64,000 bases of DNA from Pycnopodia helianthoides. Taxonomy: Eukaryota; Echinodermata; Asteroidea; Forcipulatida; Asteriidae. Made by a program: the position numbers and the translations under genes. Each line of letters opens with the position of its first letter. Within the stretch, counting starts at the first letter, position 1. Where the stretch lies: assembly GCA_032158295.1 (NCBI GenBank), contig CM063254.1, positions 8,076,439-8,140,438 of the forward strand, given 5' to 3'. Below, one piece after another: positions 21,596 through 34,402 of the stretch. A model generated the notes under the pieces. It saw only the letters and a program-made list of their open reading frames with translations. It did not search any database and was not told the DNA's origin.

Positions 21596-23832
21596 TCTGG
21601 TTGGGTGCACTCGTATTACTATACATTGTAAACTCACGGGGTTAAAGTACCAACACCTTACTAGCGCAGTGGGATAAGGTGCTGGGACTGTCTCAACACT
21701 TGGACCACGCGATCCAGGTTCGAATGCCGTCTGCACTAATATAGGTTCAAGGCCTTTTGCTGTCTGTGGCAACAGTGTGATTGGGATCTGCCTTGCTTCC
21801 TCCCCTAAGGTGTCAGGGCCCTAGTGGCTAGGCAGGGGGGACAGGGGAGGATATGCTGCTGGGTCAACCGCCACGAATAAGGGAACTATATCGTTGTCCG
21901 TAGGGGGGCGCAGAGCGCGCTACCTAACCCCTCGGGCGCGTGAACGCCTGACACTACCAGCATTGCGTAACTTTTTTATCTTTTTTTAGTATAAGGTAGA
22001 GATTTTATTTATTTATTTATTTTGTTTAATTTTTTAATTTTTTTATTTTGTATTTGTTGATGCAACTACGCAATAAAAGTTACATGAAATACTGCAAAAA
22101 CATTTTATTAAAGAAACAATTGCAAAAAAAAGAAACCCAAAACATGTATCAGAATTAGTTGCGATGATCGTAACCCTCTCTACAGACGGGCTGTTTACCG
22201 GAGGGTTACGAGGTGTTGTGCACGAGATTCGACCGTAAGAGCAATTTCGACAATGTTGACAGACTATAGTACCAGATATGCCCAATTTTTACCACTTTCG
22301 AAAATCATGAAAGAAATTCTAAGAACACGGGCTTGATCTTCAGTGTCTAAGGAATCCAACCATAACACTCAAAACATAATTGAGAACATATTTTGAAGAA
22401 AAAGGGACAAAACATTACTAGAGACGGGGCGAAATGCTCGTGAAGCGAACACAGACGATGGTTGAGGTTTTAAACCCCGCACTTCATTACCTCTTGACCG
22501 ATCAGCGTAAATTTCCGACCAATCAACGCAAACCAAGGAAAAACAGACCGGCTGTAGCCCGCGAAACGGCTATTTCCGCTCGCGGACTCACTGCAAGGGT
22601 GTGCAAGTGTCGGCGCTCGGCTATAAAGATATTCATGTACTTGAATAAATGCAAGTGACATGTACAGTGTTTACCTTACATGACTGTGTGAACATGTAGT
22701 GTTTACATGTACATGACTGTGTGTTCAATGTATGGATTACATGCATGTACATGTACTTGTCACATGCCTAGAGCCATGCAGTGCAGTGAGTCCAATACAC
22801 AAGCGGGAATAGCCGGTTAACGGGCTATCAGTGGTTTAGTGTTATTAACAAGCACCATGGAAACACCTAGTCCAAGCAAGCGCTCCAAAGATAGCCCCCT
22901 ACCCCCTCTCCCCGAAAACAAAGATGGAAAATTTAGTTTTAGGCCCTCAAAATAATATATAGGCTATTACTCAATAGACTGATTCGAGAGCCCAGTACCG
23001 CAGTGTAAATATGATGCCCAAATGTGACCTGGGCCCAATTTCATGGAGCTGTTTAAGTAAAGAAATTGCTTAAGCACGAAAATAGCTTGCTTATTTTACA
23101 CATGTTACTGGCCAAAATGTCATGCCTTATACATTGCTTGTGACTGGTATTTAGCTGTTGTTTACTTAGCATAACAATCGAGTGTATAGTCTTGGCCTGT
23201 AGTCTGATTTTACTAAGCAATGATTTTTTTTGCTGAAGCAAAATTTTCTGCTTAAGCAGCCCCATGAAATTGGGCCCTGGGGGTTGTTAACTTTCAACTT
23301 GAGGTATTCTGGATGACATGGACACTAAAAAATAATAGTCCTATTTGCCAAGAGGTGTAGGGATATTTTTCAAGATTAATGCCCGGACGCAGGGAAAATT
23401 TCACCGGCGTTGAGGTGTTTTCACTTGGAAGGAAACAAACTAGTAAGACTAAACTAAATAAACTCCCATAGGAACCAATGCTTATGATAAATATTCAAAA
23501 ATACTCACAAGTCTCTCAACCTCTTGAAAACCAATCAAACATGTTTACAGACGACTGAACTTTAGAATTCTTTTCATTTGTTGGCAGGTCAGCCGTTTGG
23601 AATTTTTCCTAACTACCCCAGAAGACAAAAAAACCACGCGAACAACAAAAATTTGTCTTTTCCCAAAACCGACCTGCTGCCAGTTTTCGTGAAGCACTTG
23701 TCCACTTCCCCGGTCAAATAGGGCCAACTTTAACGCCTTAATTTATCAAGTCTCCTCAAAAGTTGAAGCACAGAACCCACGGGTTGTGAACGATTCTTAT
23801 ATTTACGCAATCTATTAAAGAACGATAAAGTC
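21596..23832 (-). repeat. Dispersed repeat segment X, copy C (inverted)
   Basis: Full-length like copy A, reading from TTAATAGATTGCG near 23832 down to 21596, where it continues directly into Y2. This intact X/Y junction (CCAGACTGGGAG) is the reference that defines the insertion in copy A. Contains the MITE at 23031-23277. Confidence 0.85.
21620..21985 (+). mobile_element. tRNA-derived SINE in X, copy C
   Basis: A box TAGCGCAGTGGGATAAGGTG at 21662-21681 and B box GGTTCGAATGC at 21718-21728. A GC-rich body follows and a TTTTTT run near 21970 would end pol III transcription. The spacing and extra bases between the boxes suggest a class II (Leu/Ser) tRNA ancestor. Confidence 0.7.
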
Positions 23833-24834
23833 ACAAAAGGTCTTGTGAGTTTGCCTCGCAACTACGTGGCAATGACGACTATGGCTTTATTCACTCTCTC
23901 TTTTTTTACACAAAAAATACAAACAAATAGATTAAATAAACACTTTGCTTTGTGACCGTGTACAACAATCGAAATAAATAAACTTCCATCTAGTAATTGA
24001 ATATTCACTGCACTGATAAGATAATTCACGATAGTAAATTAGTTTACAGGGAAAGTACTATTTCTGTTGAAGTGAATTACAAAACAATTAGGGCCTAGTC
24101 TTTTTGCGCGTTTCCAAAACCCGATATTTGAAAACACATTATGTTTTTTTTTCCCTGTTTTATCATGACTCCGAAGACCGATTGAGTTAACAAATTAATT
24201 CACAGATTTGTTATTTCATGTGTATATTGGGTCACATAAAGTGCGGATACTAGGCTTGAAATTTACCAATGTTAATGTACTTTAACCTCAAAATACAGTT
24301 GCTACTGTTTGTTTCAACATGTTGAGTTTGTGCTTTTTTCTTAATTAATATACAAATGATGTGGTTATTCCTTTCATAAAACAGGGACAGAGTTTTACAG
24401 ATGTAGAACTTCACTACATCGGACACGCATAGAATAATGTGGTTTTAGAGTTCTTCAATAAATTACTCGTCCTCCGTGGAATGAGTTCAGAGAGACTGAA
24501 CAATTTAACACGACCGACTTTCTACAGGGGGGTTAAATTGAATTTGAGTGTATCGGTGATAGAATTGTTTTGTTGTTGCTTGGAAAACGTGTGTAGTCAG
24601 TTTTGACTGAGTAACAATACAGCACCACAGTGCATAGTGGCCTTAATTACATAACACAGCAAAAACGTTAGTCTAAGCATATTCACAATTTTCGTTTACA
24701 TGAAGGAGTAAAGAAACAATTTTTTTTTGTTCTCACGTAAGTAGACTGGATACAAAGTATTATTGGGAAAAACCGGTAAATCTGTCAGTAATGTCCCACG
24801 TTGTCTAAAATCACTTGAAAACGGCGTTTTGGGG

Positions 24835-24871
<37 letters not shown>

Positions 24872-26262
24872 GTCGGACCCATGTTCAGACCCATGCCAAA
24901 TATCCATCAAAGGTTCGATTGGTCTATCCTTATATCAAGTCACACATATGCGACTAGTTTATAACCAAATGAAATATAAAAGCAATCGGACATTTCACAT
25001 AGGCACTAGGGGGTCTCAAAAATGACAAGTCATTGCGCATGCCAAAATGTAGGTTTTAAAGACATAACCCTTGATATGCAAATGAGCTGTGCTACTTTTG
25101 ACAGTAGATTCTAGTTGATGGGATAACAGATACCATGTATATTAATTGGTAGCTACATATCTTCTCTCCATTTGTAGATATAGGCCTCTGAAAAGTGCTC
25201 AAAAAACAAAATGTCAATTTGAAGGGGCGGGGCTTAATTTTGTTTGGGGGGTCATATCTCAGAAATGCCAAGGAGTAGAACTCTAAAATTTTGTGTGTGT
25301 TCAAGGCACCCCAAATTCTGAGACGGAGCCTACCAAACTTTTTTTGAATTTCAGTTAAGTTGGCACGGAATGACCCCTTAGAGAAATCACCCCCCCCCCC
25401 CACTCCTCATGAGCATTGCCCATTTTAATTGCTGCAGTCTAACTAAATAATAGAGCTAGATAGCATCGTGCAAAAAAATACACTATAAAAACCAGAACCT
25501 TTTTCTGCTGCTCCCCTCTGAGTTATGAAATCGTTCCATTAGGTTTGATGTCAGTATTAACCTAAATGAATTATGTCATCTGTTTTAATTCGAACGGAAG
25601 CACAATGTTCACTGAATCTAAAGATCAAACTGATCAAACCGTCAATCGATGGTCTTTTTTATAAACTAGACCATCTAATATTAATCAATAATTGTCACTT
25701 GTTGGATATCGTGATGAGAGCAGTTATACGTATTAAAATACGTATCTTCTATAGTTTCAAGCGGTTGTTGTTGGTGGATGCGTAAACACAGCGTTCGTTT
25801 TCACCTGTCCTCCGTAATTTGGGAAATCGAGTTAAATAAAGCTGTTCGTACAAATCAATCAGGCACGGCAGAGTAGTTCTTTTTTTTTCCTACACAGAGA
25901 CTTGATTCTTTTACGCGAAGCTCGAGCATGTCTGTGCCTTGTGTAAAACGCAATCGTAGTGCTCATGCAACATTAATATCCCTGAATAAATTATGTTATA
26001 TTTTCGTATTGTGATTGGAGTACATACCTGACATTAAGAAAGAAAGGCTTTTATACAGTAGCGTGATTCGGTGACCGAACGGTGATGCTGCTGGCTGAGT
26101 TTTCAATAGTATCGCAGCAAACTTCAACAAAATCTACATTGGCGATAGCTCTTTTAAAACCTCGTCAATTGCGTATTAATACTCTAGCCAATACACAGTC
26201 GAGAAGGCCCTTTTTTGTTGTTGTTGTTGTTGAAACAAGCATTGCTACGGACGAAAGCAACG
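23833..26262. other. Intergenic DNA 5' of the receptor gene
   Basis: About 24000-24480 is a dispersed repeat shared with 62460-62740 and 63800-64000 (common phrases include TTGGGTCACATAAAGTG and GGATACTAGGCTTGAAATT). A T run lies at 24839-24867 and a C run at 25390-25401. Around 25575-25790 is an AT-rich stretch sharing short phrases with 39420-39450. No convincing gene and no definite promoter for the receptor. Confidence 0.55.
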
Positions 26263-28460
26263 ATGGCATTTTTGGAACGAATTGTTCTGTTTGTGTTGCT
26301 TCCTTTGCGATCGGATGGCACCGCCGTACCAGCGACTGCACAGGTGAGTTTCGTCCGCTCCGGGGATGTTATTCTCGGTGCAACCTTCCCGTTTCATTCC
26401 TGGTCCACGATGCCGTGCGGAGGAGAACTCTATCGGTGGGGGATCGAGCTGTCTGAGACCTTCATCTACGCAATTAATGAGATCAACGGACGCAGCGATC
26501 TTCTGGAGAACATCACCATCGGTTATGATATCCGCGATGACTGCTACTCAGAGATAGCAGTGATTTGGTCCACTCTTGCCTTAGCGAGTACATCAGAGAG
26601 AAACCAGACCTATATCGAGTTTAAGGAGATATCAACCCAGAGAGAGGTGCCCTCCTCGGGATTGTTGGAACGGTTTCCAGTGGTACAAGCATCCCAGCTG
26701 CCCAAGCGGCTAACATTTACCGCGTCCCAATAATCTCACCCTTTGCAACGAGTAATGAGCTGAGTGATAAGAGCAGGTTCCCGAACTTCCTCCGGACCGT
26801 CCCTCCAGATAAACTCCAAGCTTCGGCTATCGTGGACATTCTGCTGCGATTCAATTGGAGGTATATGGGCCCTCTATTTTGACTTTAGTAGCTACGGCAT
26901 CCATGGAGCGCAAGAAATACAGAAAATCGCAGGGAAACAAAACATCTGTCTTGCTTTTTCGGTTCCCGTAAGGTCCAATGCACCCCAAACGGAACTAGGA
27001 CGAGGCGGTCCACAAGTTAAAAGTTTTCCCGAAGGCACATGTTGTGGTCATGTTCACAACAGGGGAGTCGCTGGCGCCATCATCAGCAAACATAAATAAA
27101 CAGGTTAAGAACCACTACCTTACTTTCATTGCAAGTGACGCTTGGGGTTATTTTGACACATTGAAAGAGCACGGTGTTGAATTGGAAAGCGTCCGCGGCA
27201 GTATTTTTCTCCGTTTGAAGTACCACACCATCCCGGGTTTCGAGGAATATTTCCGTCAACTTGAACTTGATAGCGATGTTGTCCAACTGAGCCCATGGTT
27301 TAACGTCTTTCGGAAGGAATGGATGCGGGGAAAAGCCTGCTCCCATTTAAAAGATTGTCCTATAAGACTCAACTCAAACGATAACTTCGTTGTCGAGGCA
27401 GTTTTAGCCTACGCCCTATGCTCTCCAAAACCTACTGACCGACCTTTGTGCGAATGACCCTTGTACCGACACATTAGAAACTGTCACTGGTAACGATCTT
27501 TTACCGTATCTAATGAAAGTTGAATTTGAAGGAATTGCGGTCATTACAGGTTTGATAGCTCCGGCGATCCAGGTGGGAAATTCCGCATTCTAAACCTGCA
27601 GAGGGATACGTCTGGTAGTTTGAGTTTGTCGAGATAGGCGAGTGGGACCTGGCTGAAGCAGAGCCCTTGCGTTTGAACACGCCCGCGGTGCAGTGGGTAG
27701 GGGCCAGCCACCCACATCACTTTGCAGAGACGTATGCTCGTCTGGCTCGATTGAAATACCGCTGGAGGAAAAGTGTTGCTTTGGCTGCCAACGCTGCCCT
27801 AGAAATGCAATCGTTGCCAATAAGACCATGTGCCAGGAATGCCCGAATGATCTATGGCCAGATGAGACTTTTAAACGATGTCTCTTAATTCTTCTAACCC
27901 CGCCAGATTGGAACGATCCGGTTGTTGTTGTCATCATTGTCCTATCTGTCTTTGGTCTGGTACTTTCAGCTCTCGCAGCTGCAGGTCTCTTCTTCTACCG
28001 TAAACATACTCTGGTAAAAGCTTCAAGTCGAGAGCTGAGCAGCTTCAACATCTTGGGACTCACCTTGGCTTTTCTTTCCCCCTTCCTGCTTCTTCTGCCC
28101 CCGACGGATGTTTCATGTCTGCTGTCAGAGATAGTGGTATCTTCGTGCATCACCCTGACGTATGCCCCGACGCTGCTGAAGGTGAACCGGATCCATAGGA
28201 TCTTCGAGGCGGGTAAAAAGTCCAACAAGCGTCCTAGCTTCATCGGTCCACGGGTCCAGATTGTCTTCGTACTCGTTGCTTTCATCATCACGGTAGGATT
28301 TTCATAATTATCTTTCGTCGAAACTCCACTGTAGCCGTTTTTGTCCGTTTTTTTGTGGCAACTCTCCTCGTAAAATCACTCTCTGCATTCACCGATATCA
28401 CTCTCCCATAGCGATAATCCATCCTTTGGAAGTTCAATCAAATCAAACAGGTTGCCAATA

Positions 28461-28700
28461 CACTCTAAAAAAAAGTTCCAGGTCAGAATTGACCCGGGTC
28501 CCTTGGGGCCTGACCCATTTCTGAGTCGGTATGACCCGGAATCTGTGTCAAAACGATCCAGAAATGGGTCAAAATGACGCAGAATCCGAGTAAAAATCCA
28601 ACTTTTCAACCACTTTCACTACATCAGCCTGACCCAAAAATAGATCAGGCCCCTGGGACGCGGAATCCGGGTCAATTCTGACCCGGGAGTTATAGGAGTG
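28461..28700. mobile_element. MITE with CACTC termini and TA duplication (intronic)
   Basis: Ends CACTCTAAAA and TATAGGAGTG, with a longer inner inverted repeat around GGTCAGAATTGACCCGGGTC. TA flanks both ends. It lies in the receptor intron. Confidence 0.7.
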
Positions 28701-29209
28701 TACTTTATGGTTCAAGATTTCTTATTGATTTTGTACACTTTCACAGTCCTAGTCTATTTAGCTCAAAGTGTTACTAGAGCGATATTTGCTACGGTTCCCG
28801 TATCCAATAAAACGGAAGAATGATACTTCATTATGTCACATACAAAAAAATCCAACGATTTGGCCCTTTTAGTCTTGCCTAAATAACGACTTTTACAGAC
28901 CGATTTTGTTGCACTCGCCACTCCTTATCGCGAAAAGACCCCCCACGTAGAGTCTCTGGCACACAGCTTCCGCGAACAACTGCATGACGTCACAGAGTGG
29001 TGTAGGTCTTGTGTTGTCCACACTATATTGTCACCGGCGATTTTTCCGACAAATTCCACCATGGTTGAAAGAGACAGTTCTTGGGAAGATTATAGTAGAT
29101 TATTGTAGTCATTTATGACAGTAGCAGCGATACTGTGGAAGTGATCCTGCCAGTAATTTTTCGCGATTTCATTTCGTCAGAGACGACGAGGAAATCCGCG
29201 GTGCAGATC

Positions 29210-29435
29210 CCCTACTAGACTTGATTCAAGTCCCTTTCTCGTGCGAGGTCCCCAACACACATGTAACGCGCCAGAATGCAGCCACAGTACAGACATATAC
29301 TATCAGTGCACCCTCACCGACAAAATGTAGCTCGGGACAGGTTTTGGAATGCAGAGCACAAAACAATAGTTTTCTGACGATGAGGCAAGGAAGGGCCTTG
29401 CACGGTATTTGGACTTGAGTCAAGTCTAATCCCCT
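29210..29435. mobile_element. MITE-like element with TAGACTTGATTCAAGTCC termini
   Basis: TAGACTTGATTCAAGTCC near 29215-29233 is inverted as GGACTTGAGTCAAGTCTA near 29411-29429, and ATCCCCTA flanks occur on both sides. Each arm is itself partly palindromic. Confidence 0.6.
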
Positions 29436-29641
29436 ACCGGCTGGAGCCGCTCGCGTGCCCCGGTAGGCAGGCCAAGGCAGCTGGCAAAGACGCAGCTGGC
29501 AAAGACGAAGCAGAACAGGACAACGATCGTCTTTTAAACACAGACTGGTGAGTTGTTTATCAACAATAAGGGGATCATAATACATGTACAGCCTGGTCAG
29601 GATTTAGTGTAGTTGAAATTTTGACTTGATTCCATTGAAAC

Positions 29642-30025
29642 TTAAAGGAACATTACAGAATTGGTTTTTGCTAACAAACCAGTTGCTGGCAGTGTAAGCA
29701 CTTTATGTAATCCACCATATACATAAACTGACAAACCTGTAGAAGTTTGAGATCGATCGGCCATCTGAGTCACGAGAAAATAGTGAAAAACCGATTACAC
29801 ATTTGCATGAAATCATATAGGTTCAACAAACGAATAAAACGCTCACTGAGCGATAAACTCCAATCGGAAAACAAGGTTATTCATTTCTCATCAAATATGG
29901 CATTTCAGACAGAAATATTTCAAGGGATGTTTTTTACTATCATCATCATTAGACCGTGTAAGTTTTATGTAAATCTGTGATCAAAAGTATATTTTACAAT
30001 TACCAATTCTGTAATGTTCCTTTAA
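29642..30025. mobile_element. TTAA-flanked MITE, family 1
   Basis: TTAA duplications at 29642-29645 and 30022-30025 enclose termini AGGAACATTACAGAATTGGT and its exact reverse complement. A sister copy is at 35023-35414. TTAA targets are typical of piggyBac-type transposases, so these are probably mobilised in trans by such an enzyme (inference). Confidence 0.85.
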
Positions 30026-30876
30026 ACTAACATGTGTGACATCAAAACATTTGCCGCGGTGAAGTTCGCCGATTGACTACAGTTAGTAGTACCATGGAGG
30101 ACTTCCCCCATGGTAGTACCACTACCAGCATTACACACAGACTATGATTGTGTGGGTGTACAGTAAGTACATACATTTACATGATGTACATCAATGTACA
30201 TGTACATCGATAGTGTGTAGTGTTTGGCCAAGTAGTAAACAGAACAGATACGAGCCTTTAGTTGTGCATTTGTTTTCATGCAAGATTGTGTAAATCCTTT
30301 GCCTAATAAATAAGAAATTTAAATTTTGAAATAAACAAGATGGGGCAACAAATAGTTTTAATTTTGACCTGTTGAAAACTTTGAAACTGAAATGAAAATA
30401 TCAAATATCTTTTGGCAGCTTAATTTGTGGTACTTTTCTGTAAAGTGATTGATAGAACGTTTCTGGCTTAAAGTTGGTATTTCCACCTCGCATTGTGCGA
30501 AATAACTTGTTTATCCCGAATAACCGTTGACCTTAATTAAGTTGTAGTACAAACATCGAGTTCTGTATGCACGCTTTCCCCATCGTAAGGTTAACATTAA
30601 CTTTGGATATATAAGGTGTGTACAATCTGGGGGAGAAATAGTTAGGTGGCTTTTATGTATGGATGAATTATTCAGAGATATTTGAATTATCAGGGTCATG
30701 CAACCCCCCCCCCCCCACACACACACTCAAAAAACACACAAAACACCCTCCCCCCCCCCAATAAAAAAACAAAAATAATAATAATACCACCCCACCCCAT
30801 ATTATTGCCCACAGCACATAGAAAGATAACATTAAATTACATTTTTCCTCCCCCCATCCCCTCCCTCCTGATCCAG

Positions 30877-31566
30877 GTGTACTTGTGGCAGTCCGTCATC
30901 CAACAACTGGGGATATACCTAGGTTTGAAGCATGCTGTGCATCCAGCAGTTTTGCAGACAGCATCTTTGCAGTATGGGGTTTACAGCATGGGGAACATTT
31001 GACCAGTAAGTAGTGTTTCCAAGACAAAAGTGATTGTATGCTTGAAACTCTCAACTTTTATTACCAGTTTGAACAAAAAAAACATTGTTTTTGTGGTCAT
31101 TCCATCTACATCATGTAGTTTAAACACTCATATGATTGTAAACCTGCACAGCATAAGATTAAATTGAACATAGAATCTGAACAAAAAAATATCCATTACA
31201 CAGATTTGAGGGAACCTACAACTATCCATCCATTTGTGAATTATATTGTTTGTGTAATGAACAAGTAGATACAATATACCTTTTATGGATTGACCGCAAA
31301 ATAAATGGCTACAAACGGTATAATTATACTTAATCTTCTCACTTGGTGCTGATTTGTTCCATATATTTATTTCTCATTAATCTCTAGGAAATATTAACAT
31401 GTACGTGGCTTATCGTCAAGTAAAAAAGATGGTGTTGGGGATATTTGGGAAGATTCAACCAGGCTCCACTCTCATCCTGTGTAATGAATACAATCCGACA
31501 GATGCATCCAAACCCAGATTGTACAAAATCTTCAGCTATCCTGAACTGGATTACATTTTTTCTTGA
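30877..31566 (+). CDS. Putative two-exon gene fragment nested in the receptor intron (unrecognised)
   Basis: Exon a is 30877-31005: a strong pyrimidine tract ends in CAG, the exon is 129 nt and a GTAAGT donor follows. Its open frame reads VLVAVRHPTTGDIPRFEACC and on to HGEHLT. Exon b is 31388-31566, after TCTCTAG. Exon a leaves one base and exon b supplies the two needed, so the frame continues into RNINMYVAYRQVKKM, QPGSTLILCNEYNPT, and a TGA at 31564-31566. Together about 100 codons. The 5' end is missing; a possible upstream exon ending in ACTG/GTGAGT at 29548 (reading AAGKDAAGKDEAEQDN) does not match phase directly. I recognise no family. Same strand as the receptor, so these could also be decayed exons from an insertion. 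Confidence 0.4.
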
Positions 31567-31813
31567 TGTACCATGTGACTGCACTTTTCATGAACATGCA
31601 TTTCTTTATAAATATTTTGTTTAATTTCACCTGGAAGACATGGACATGCAATTCTGAAGAAATCAAAACAAGCATTGCAGAGCAAACAAAATGTTGCATA
31701 TATAAAAAGTGTTTTCTCCAGTTTTCTGGAAGTATAAAGGAATTAGAGGTGTTCTGTATGCCTTTATACACAACGTAACTCGTCAGAGTGAAATTTTACA
31801 GTACACATGCTAT

Positions 31814-31990
31814 TAGGGGTATAACGATACATTGACAACAGACATGATAAAGGAATGCTGTGATATAGCATTGTGATAACTTTATTATGACGGTAGTGTG
31901 TTTTACAAACATTTTGATCATGTCGTATTTGGATCATATCGTATCATATCGGATGATCACATTGTGATCATATCGTAACGTTACACCCTA
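31814..31990. mobile_element. MITE with TAGGGGTATAACGATAC termini (hAT-like)
   Basis: TAGGGGTATAACGATAC at the left and ATCGTAACGTTACACCCTA at the right are imperfect inverted repeats. The TAGGGTGTAACGATAC type end is common in animal hAT MITEs. I cannot fix an 8-bp duplication. Confidence 0.55.
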
Positions 31991-32351
31991 CTGGCTACAA
32001 AACGTATTCAAATAAATGTCCAGAGGTTGAAATTAACTTTCATTTTGCGGTAGCCCACGGGGCAAGTCAAGTCAAACTGTTACTATTCCTCATTTAATAA
32101 ATATGGGATTTTGTATTTGTACATTTTTTACACGTGCAGAGAAGTGTTGTGATCAACGTTTTATTTTCAGCTATTTGTTGGAACATCAACAAATGAAAGA
32201 CTAATAAAAGAGTAGATACAATTTTTTTTTATTGTGCCACAGAATCTCTGTTTCAAAATTTATTTTGTGGCCTTGAACTTGGAACTGCACCCCTTTCCTG
32301 GACTATCCATGACGAAGTAGGCCTATCCAGGGTCATCGGTCAACTACTGCC

Positions 32352-32486
32352 ATGGAGGTAGAGTCAATACGACTACACACGATCGACTTCGAAACGCTGA
32401 AGTTGGATCACGTTTCAGGTTACAAAAAGTACCCATTCCTTCCTAAAAAGCTGAATGAGCCGGACAATTTTGGAAGCTGTGGTTAG
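32352..32486 (+). other. 44-codon open frame in the receptor intron (unrecognised)
   Basis: ATG in good context (GCCATGG) opens MEVESIRLHTIDFETLKLDH and stops at 32484-32486. Composition looks protein-like, but there is no family match or splice partner that I can support. Confidence 0.2.
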
Positions 32487-34060
32487 GGTTTTATCGCTGT
32501 TCCTTGTGCAGCCTCCAAAAACACACGTTTTCGGCATTTTAAAGTCTTATTTACACTTCACATGCATGATGTCTGTGCTTCTGCAAGCCTTCGATGCATG
32601 TTTGCATGCACGTAGTCAGTGATTGCGCAACACCATAAGCAATCTTGCCCACCTTGTGACATCATGATCTTTCTAACCAACCATTTGACTTTCCAAATTT
32701 TTCATTACAGTCTGAGCAGCTGTATTAGAATTCCATAACAAAATAAACAGGAAATGAATCTATTGTCTGTAAATTTTCTTAATTTGTTTCAATATAATGA
32801 ACCTCCCCCAATTTCAAAACTTGTTAAATTTATTTATAAACAATTTCAAAAGCGCTACCTTTGACTCCTGCTTAAAAAGGAAACATTGTATGTTGTTTTT
32901 ACAAGATTGTGGTCAGCTTTATTGGAGCACTCTCAAGCCCGAGTACACCCGAGAAACAGTACTTCGTCCCCCCTACCGGCTACATCGAAACTTTTTGCAA
33001 ATTCGGTTACGGTTTCCTGGTATCGACAATCTACAACCTCCTGTTGATCTTGGCTTGTTGCTACTACGCTTTCAAGGCCCGCCGGGTACCAAGCAACTAC
33101 AACGAGTCCAAGTTCATCGCTTTGAGCGTTTACTCCACACTGGTATTCGGCATGGCAGCGGTGCCCGTCTACATCACCGCTGTGTACACACTGCAGAAGG
33201 TGGCAACGTTCTGTCTTGCATTACTCCTGAACGCGTTCTTGACGCTCTTTTGCGTCTATCTGCCCAAACTGTACGCCATACGGTTCGATGTTGAGGTGGA
33301 ACTGTGCGAGTGGAAGACAAACACGTCTGTGTCTGCCGCGGTCGCCAACCCTCAGCAGAGGAACCAGGTCGAACCACCGGCAGGCCCTGTGTCTCATGGT
33401 GCCGGTATGTAAATTAAAATCATGGGATCTGTCTTGTCCAAAATTAATCGAACCCACACTGTTGTCAAGTGTTCGTGATACCGATACGAGCATTAGCACT
33501 CGATTATCTTTGTCACTTTTTGCTATTAGGGTCCAACTATAGCTAAAACTTGACTCCAGTTCGTGTTCAACACTTACGAAATTATTTTTTCTTGACAAAG
33601 AATATGCAACACAACACCTATTTATGAATGTGTATGAAATACATTTTTATTCTGTAGTTTTAAATGTGTTTTTTCAAAGACTTATAATTAGTATGAGGAT
33701 AGAGGCTTCGGCAGTCGGTTTTTGCACTAAAGTTATAAATGTTATTTTATAGAAGATTTCAGACTATGGATGAAGTGCACATGACGTCATTGATCACCAT
33801 CTTTGATAACAAAATAAAACATAACAAAATGGAAACGTGCACGCGTGTACGCGCCGGGCACAACGCTCAGCCAATGATAGCCTTTCACGCTTGCACGTTT
33901 CATCAACGATGGCGGCCAATGCAAGGGAATCTACAGAGAATTGTCAATGTGTGCTTCCTCTGACTGTATTCTGCTCATTAATTATCACTCCTTTTTTTTC
34001 ACCTGACTGTTTCTGTTAAGAGTATAATACTCTTATGTGTTGTGACGTGTTAGTCGTACC

Positions 34061-34402
34061 TTAAAGGTATTGTACACTTTTGGTAACAGCTCAAAATCAG
34101 TGTCCACATTTTGTGTGATTCAACATATGTATGAACAAACAAACCTGTTAAAGTTTGAGCTCAATTGGTCATCGAGGTCACGAGAAAATAGTGAAAGAGA
34201 TCTTATGTGTTTTCTGTTTTTTCAAATTATCGCGCGCGATAATTACTATTGTTTTACTCGTTTCTCAGAAACGATAGCATTTTAGGCAGAAATATTTTAA
34301 GGAACCCTTTCTACCATTACTTACTTTAAATCATGTAAGTTATGTGTGAATCTGTGAACATTGTGTTTTTTCGATCTTACCAATAGTGTACAGGGCCTTT
34401 AA
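34061..34402. mobile_element. TTAA-flanked MITE, family 2
   Basis: TTAA at both ends; termini AAAGGTATTGTACAC and GTGTACAGGGCCTTT with ATTGGTAA/TTACCAAT inside. The interior shares AGTTTGAGCTCAATTGGTC and CACGAGAAAATAGTGAAA phrases with families 1 and 3. Confidence 0.8.

Larger units (their letters stand above)
26263..33404 (+). pseudogene. Class C GPCR, metabotropic glutamate receptor-like; two exons, frame-broken
   Basis: Exon 1 is 26263-28292 and exon 2 is 32906-33404; the 4.6-kb intron has GT..AG ends and keeps phase. Start ATG 26263 opens a signal peptide (ERIVLFVLLPL). A Venus-flytrap domain follows (CGGELYRWGIELSETFIYAI; GTVSSGTSIPAAQAANIYRV), then the cysteine-rich linker (CCFGCQRCPRNAIV). 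Membrane segments 1-3 are in exon 1; segment 4 is cut by the intron. Exon 2 has YNLLLILACCYYAFKARR and NYNESKFIAL, a hallmark of metabotropic glutamate receptors. The frame shifts about seven times, near 26655, 26868, 27010, 27425, 27552, 27617 and 27700; at least five are one-base changes in G or T runs. A donor (CCG/GTATGT) at 33405 implies a further C-terminal exon I cannot find. It could be an intact gene with sequence errors. Confidence 0.85.

Noticed and set aside
21655..21750. Functional tRNA-Leu or tRNA-Ser gene
   Set aside because: A and B boxes are present but the acceptor and other stems do not pair well, and the same sequence sits in every X copy.
32797..33294. 165-codon frame overlapping receptor exon 2
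   Set aside because: Shadow of the exon in another frame; the receptor frame carries the membrane segments and conserved motifs.
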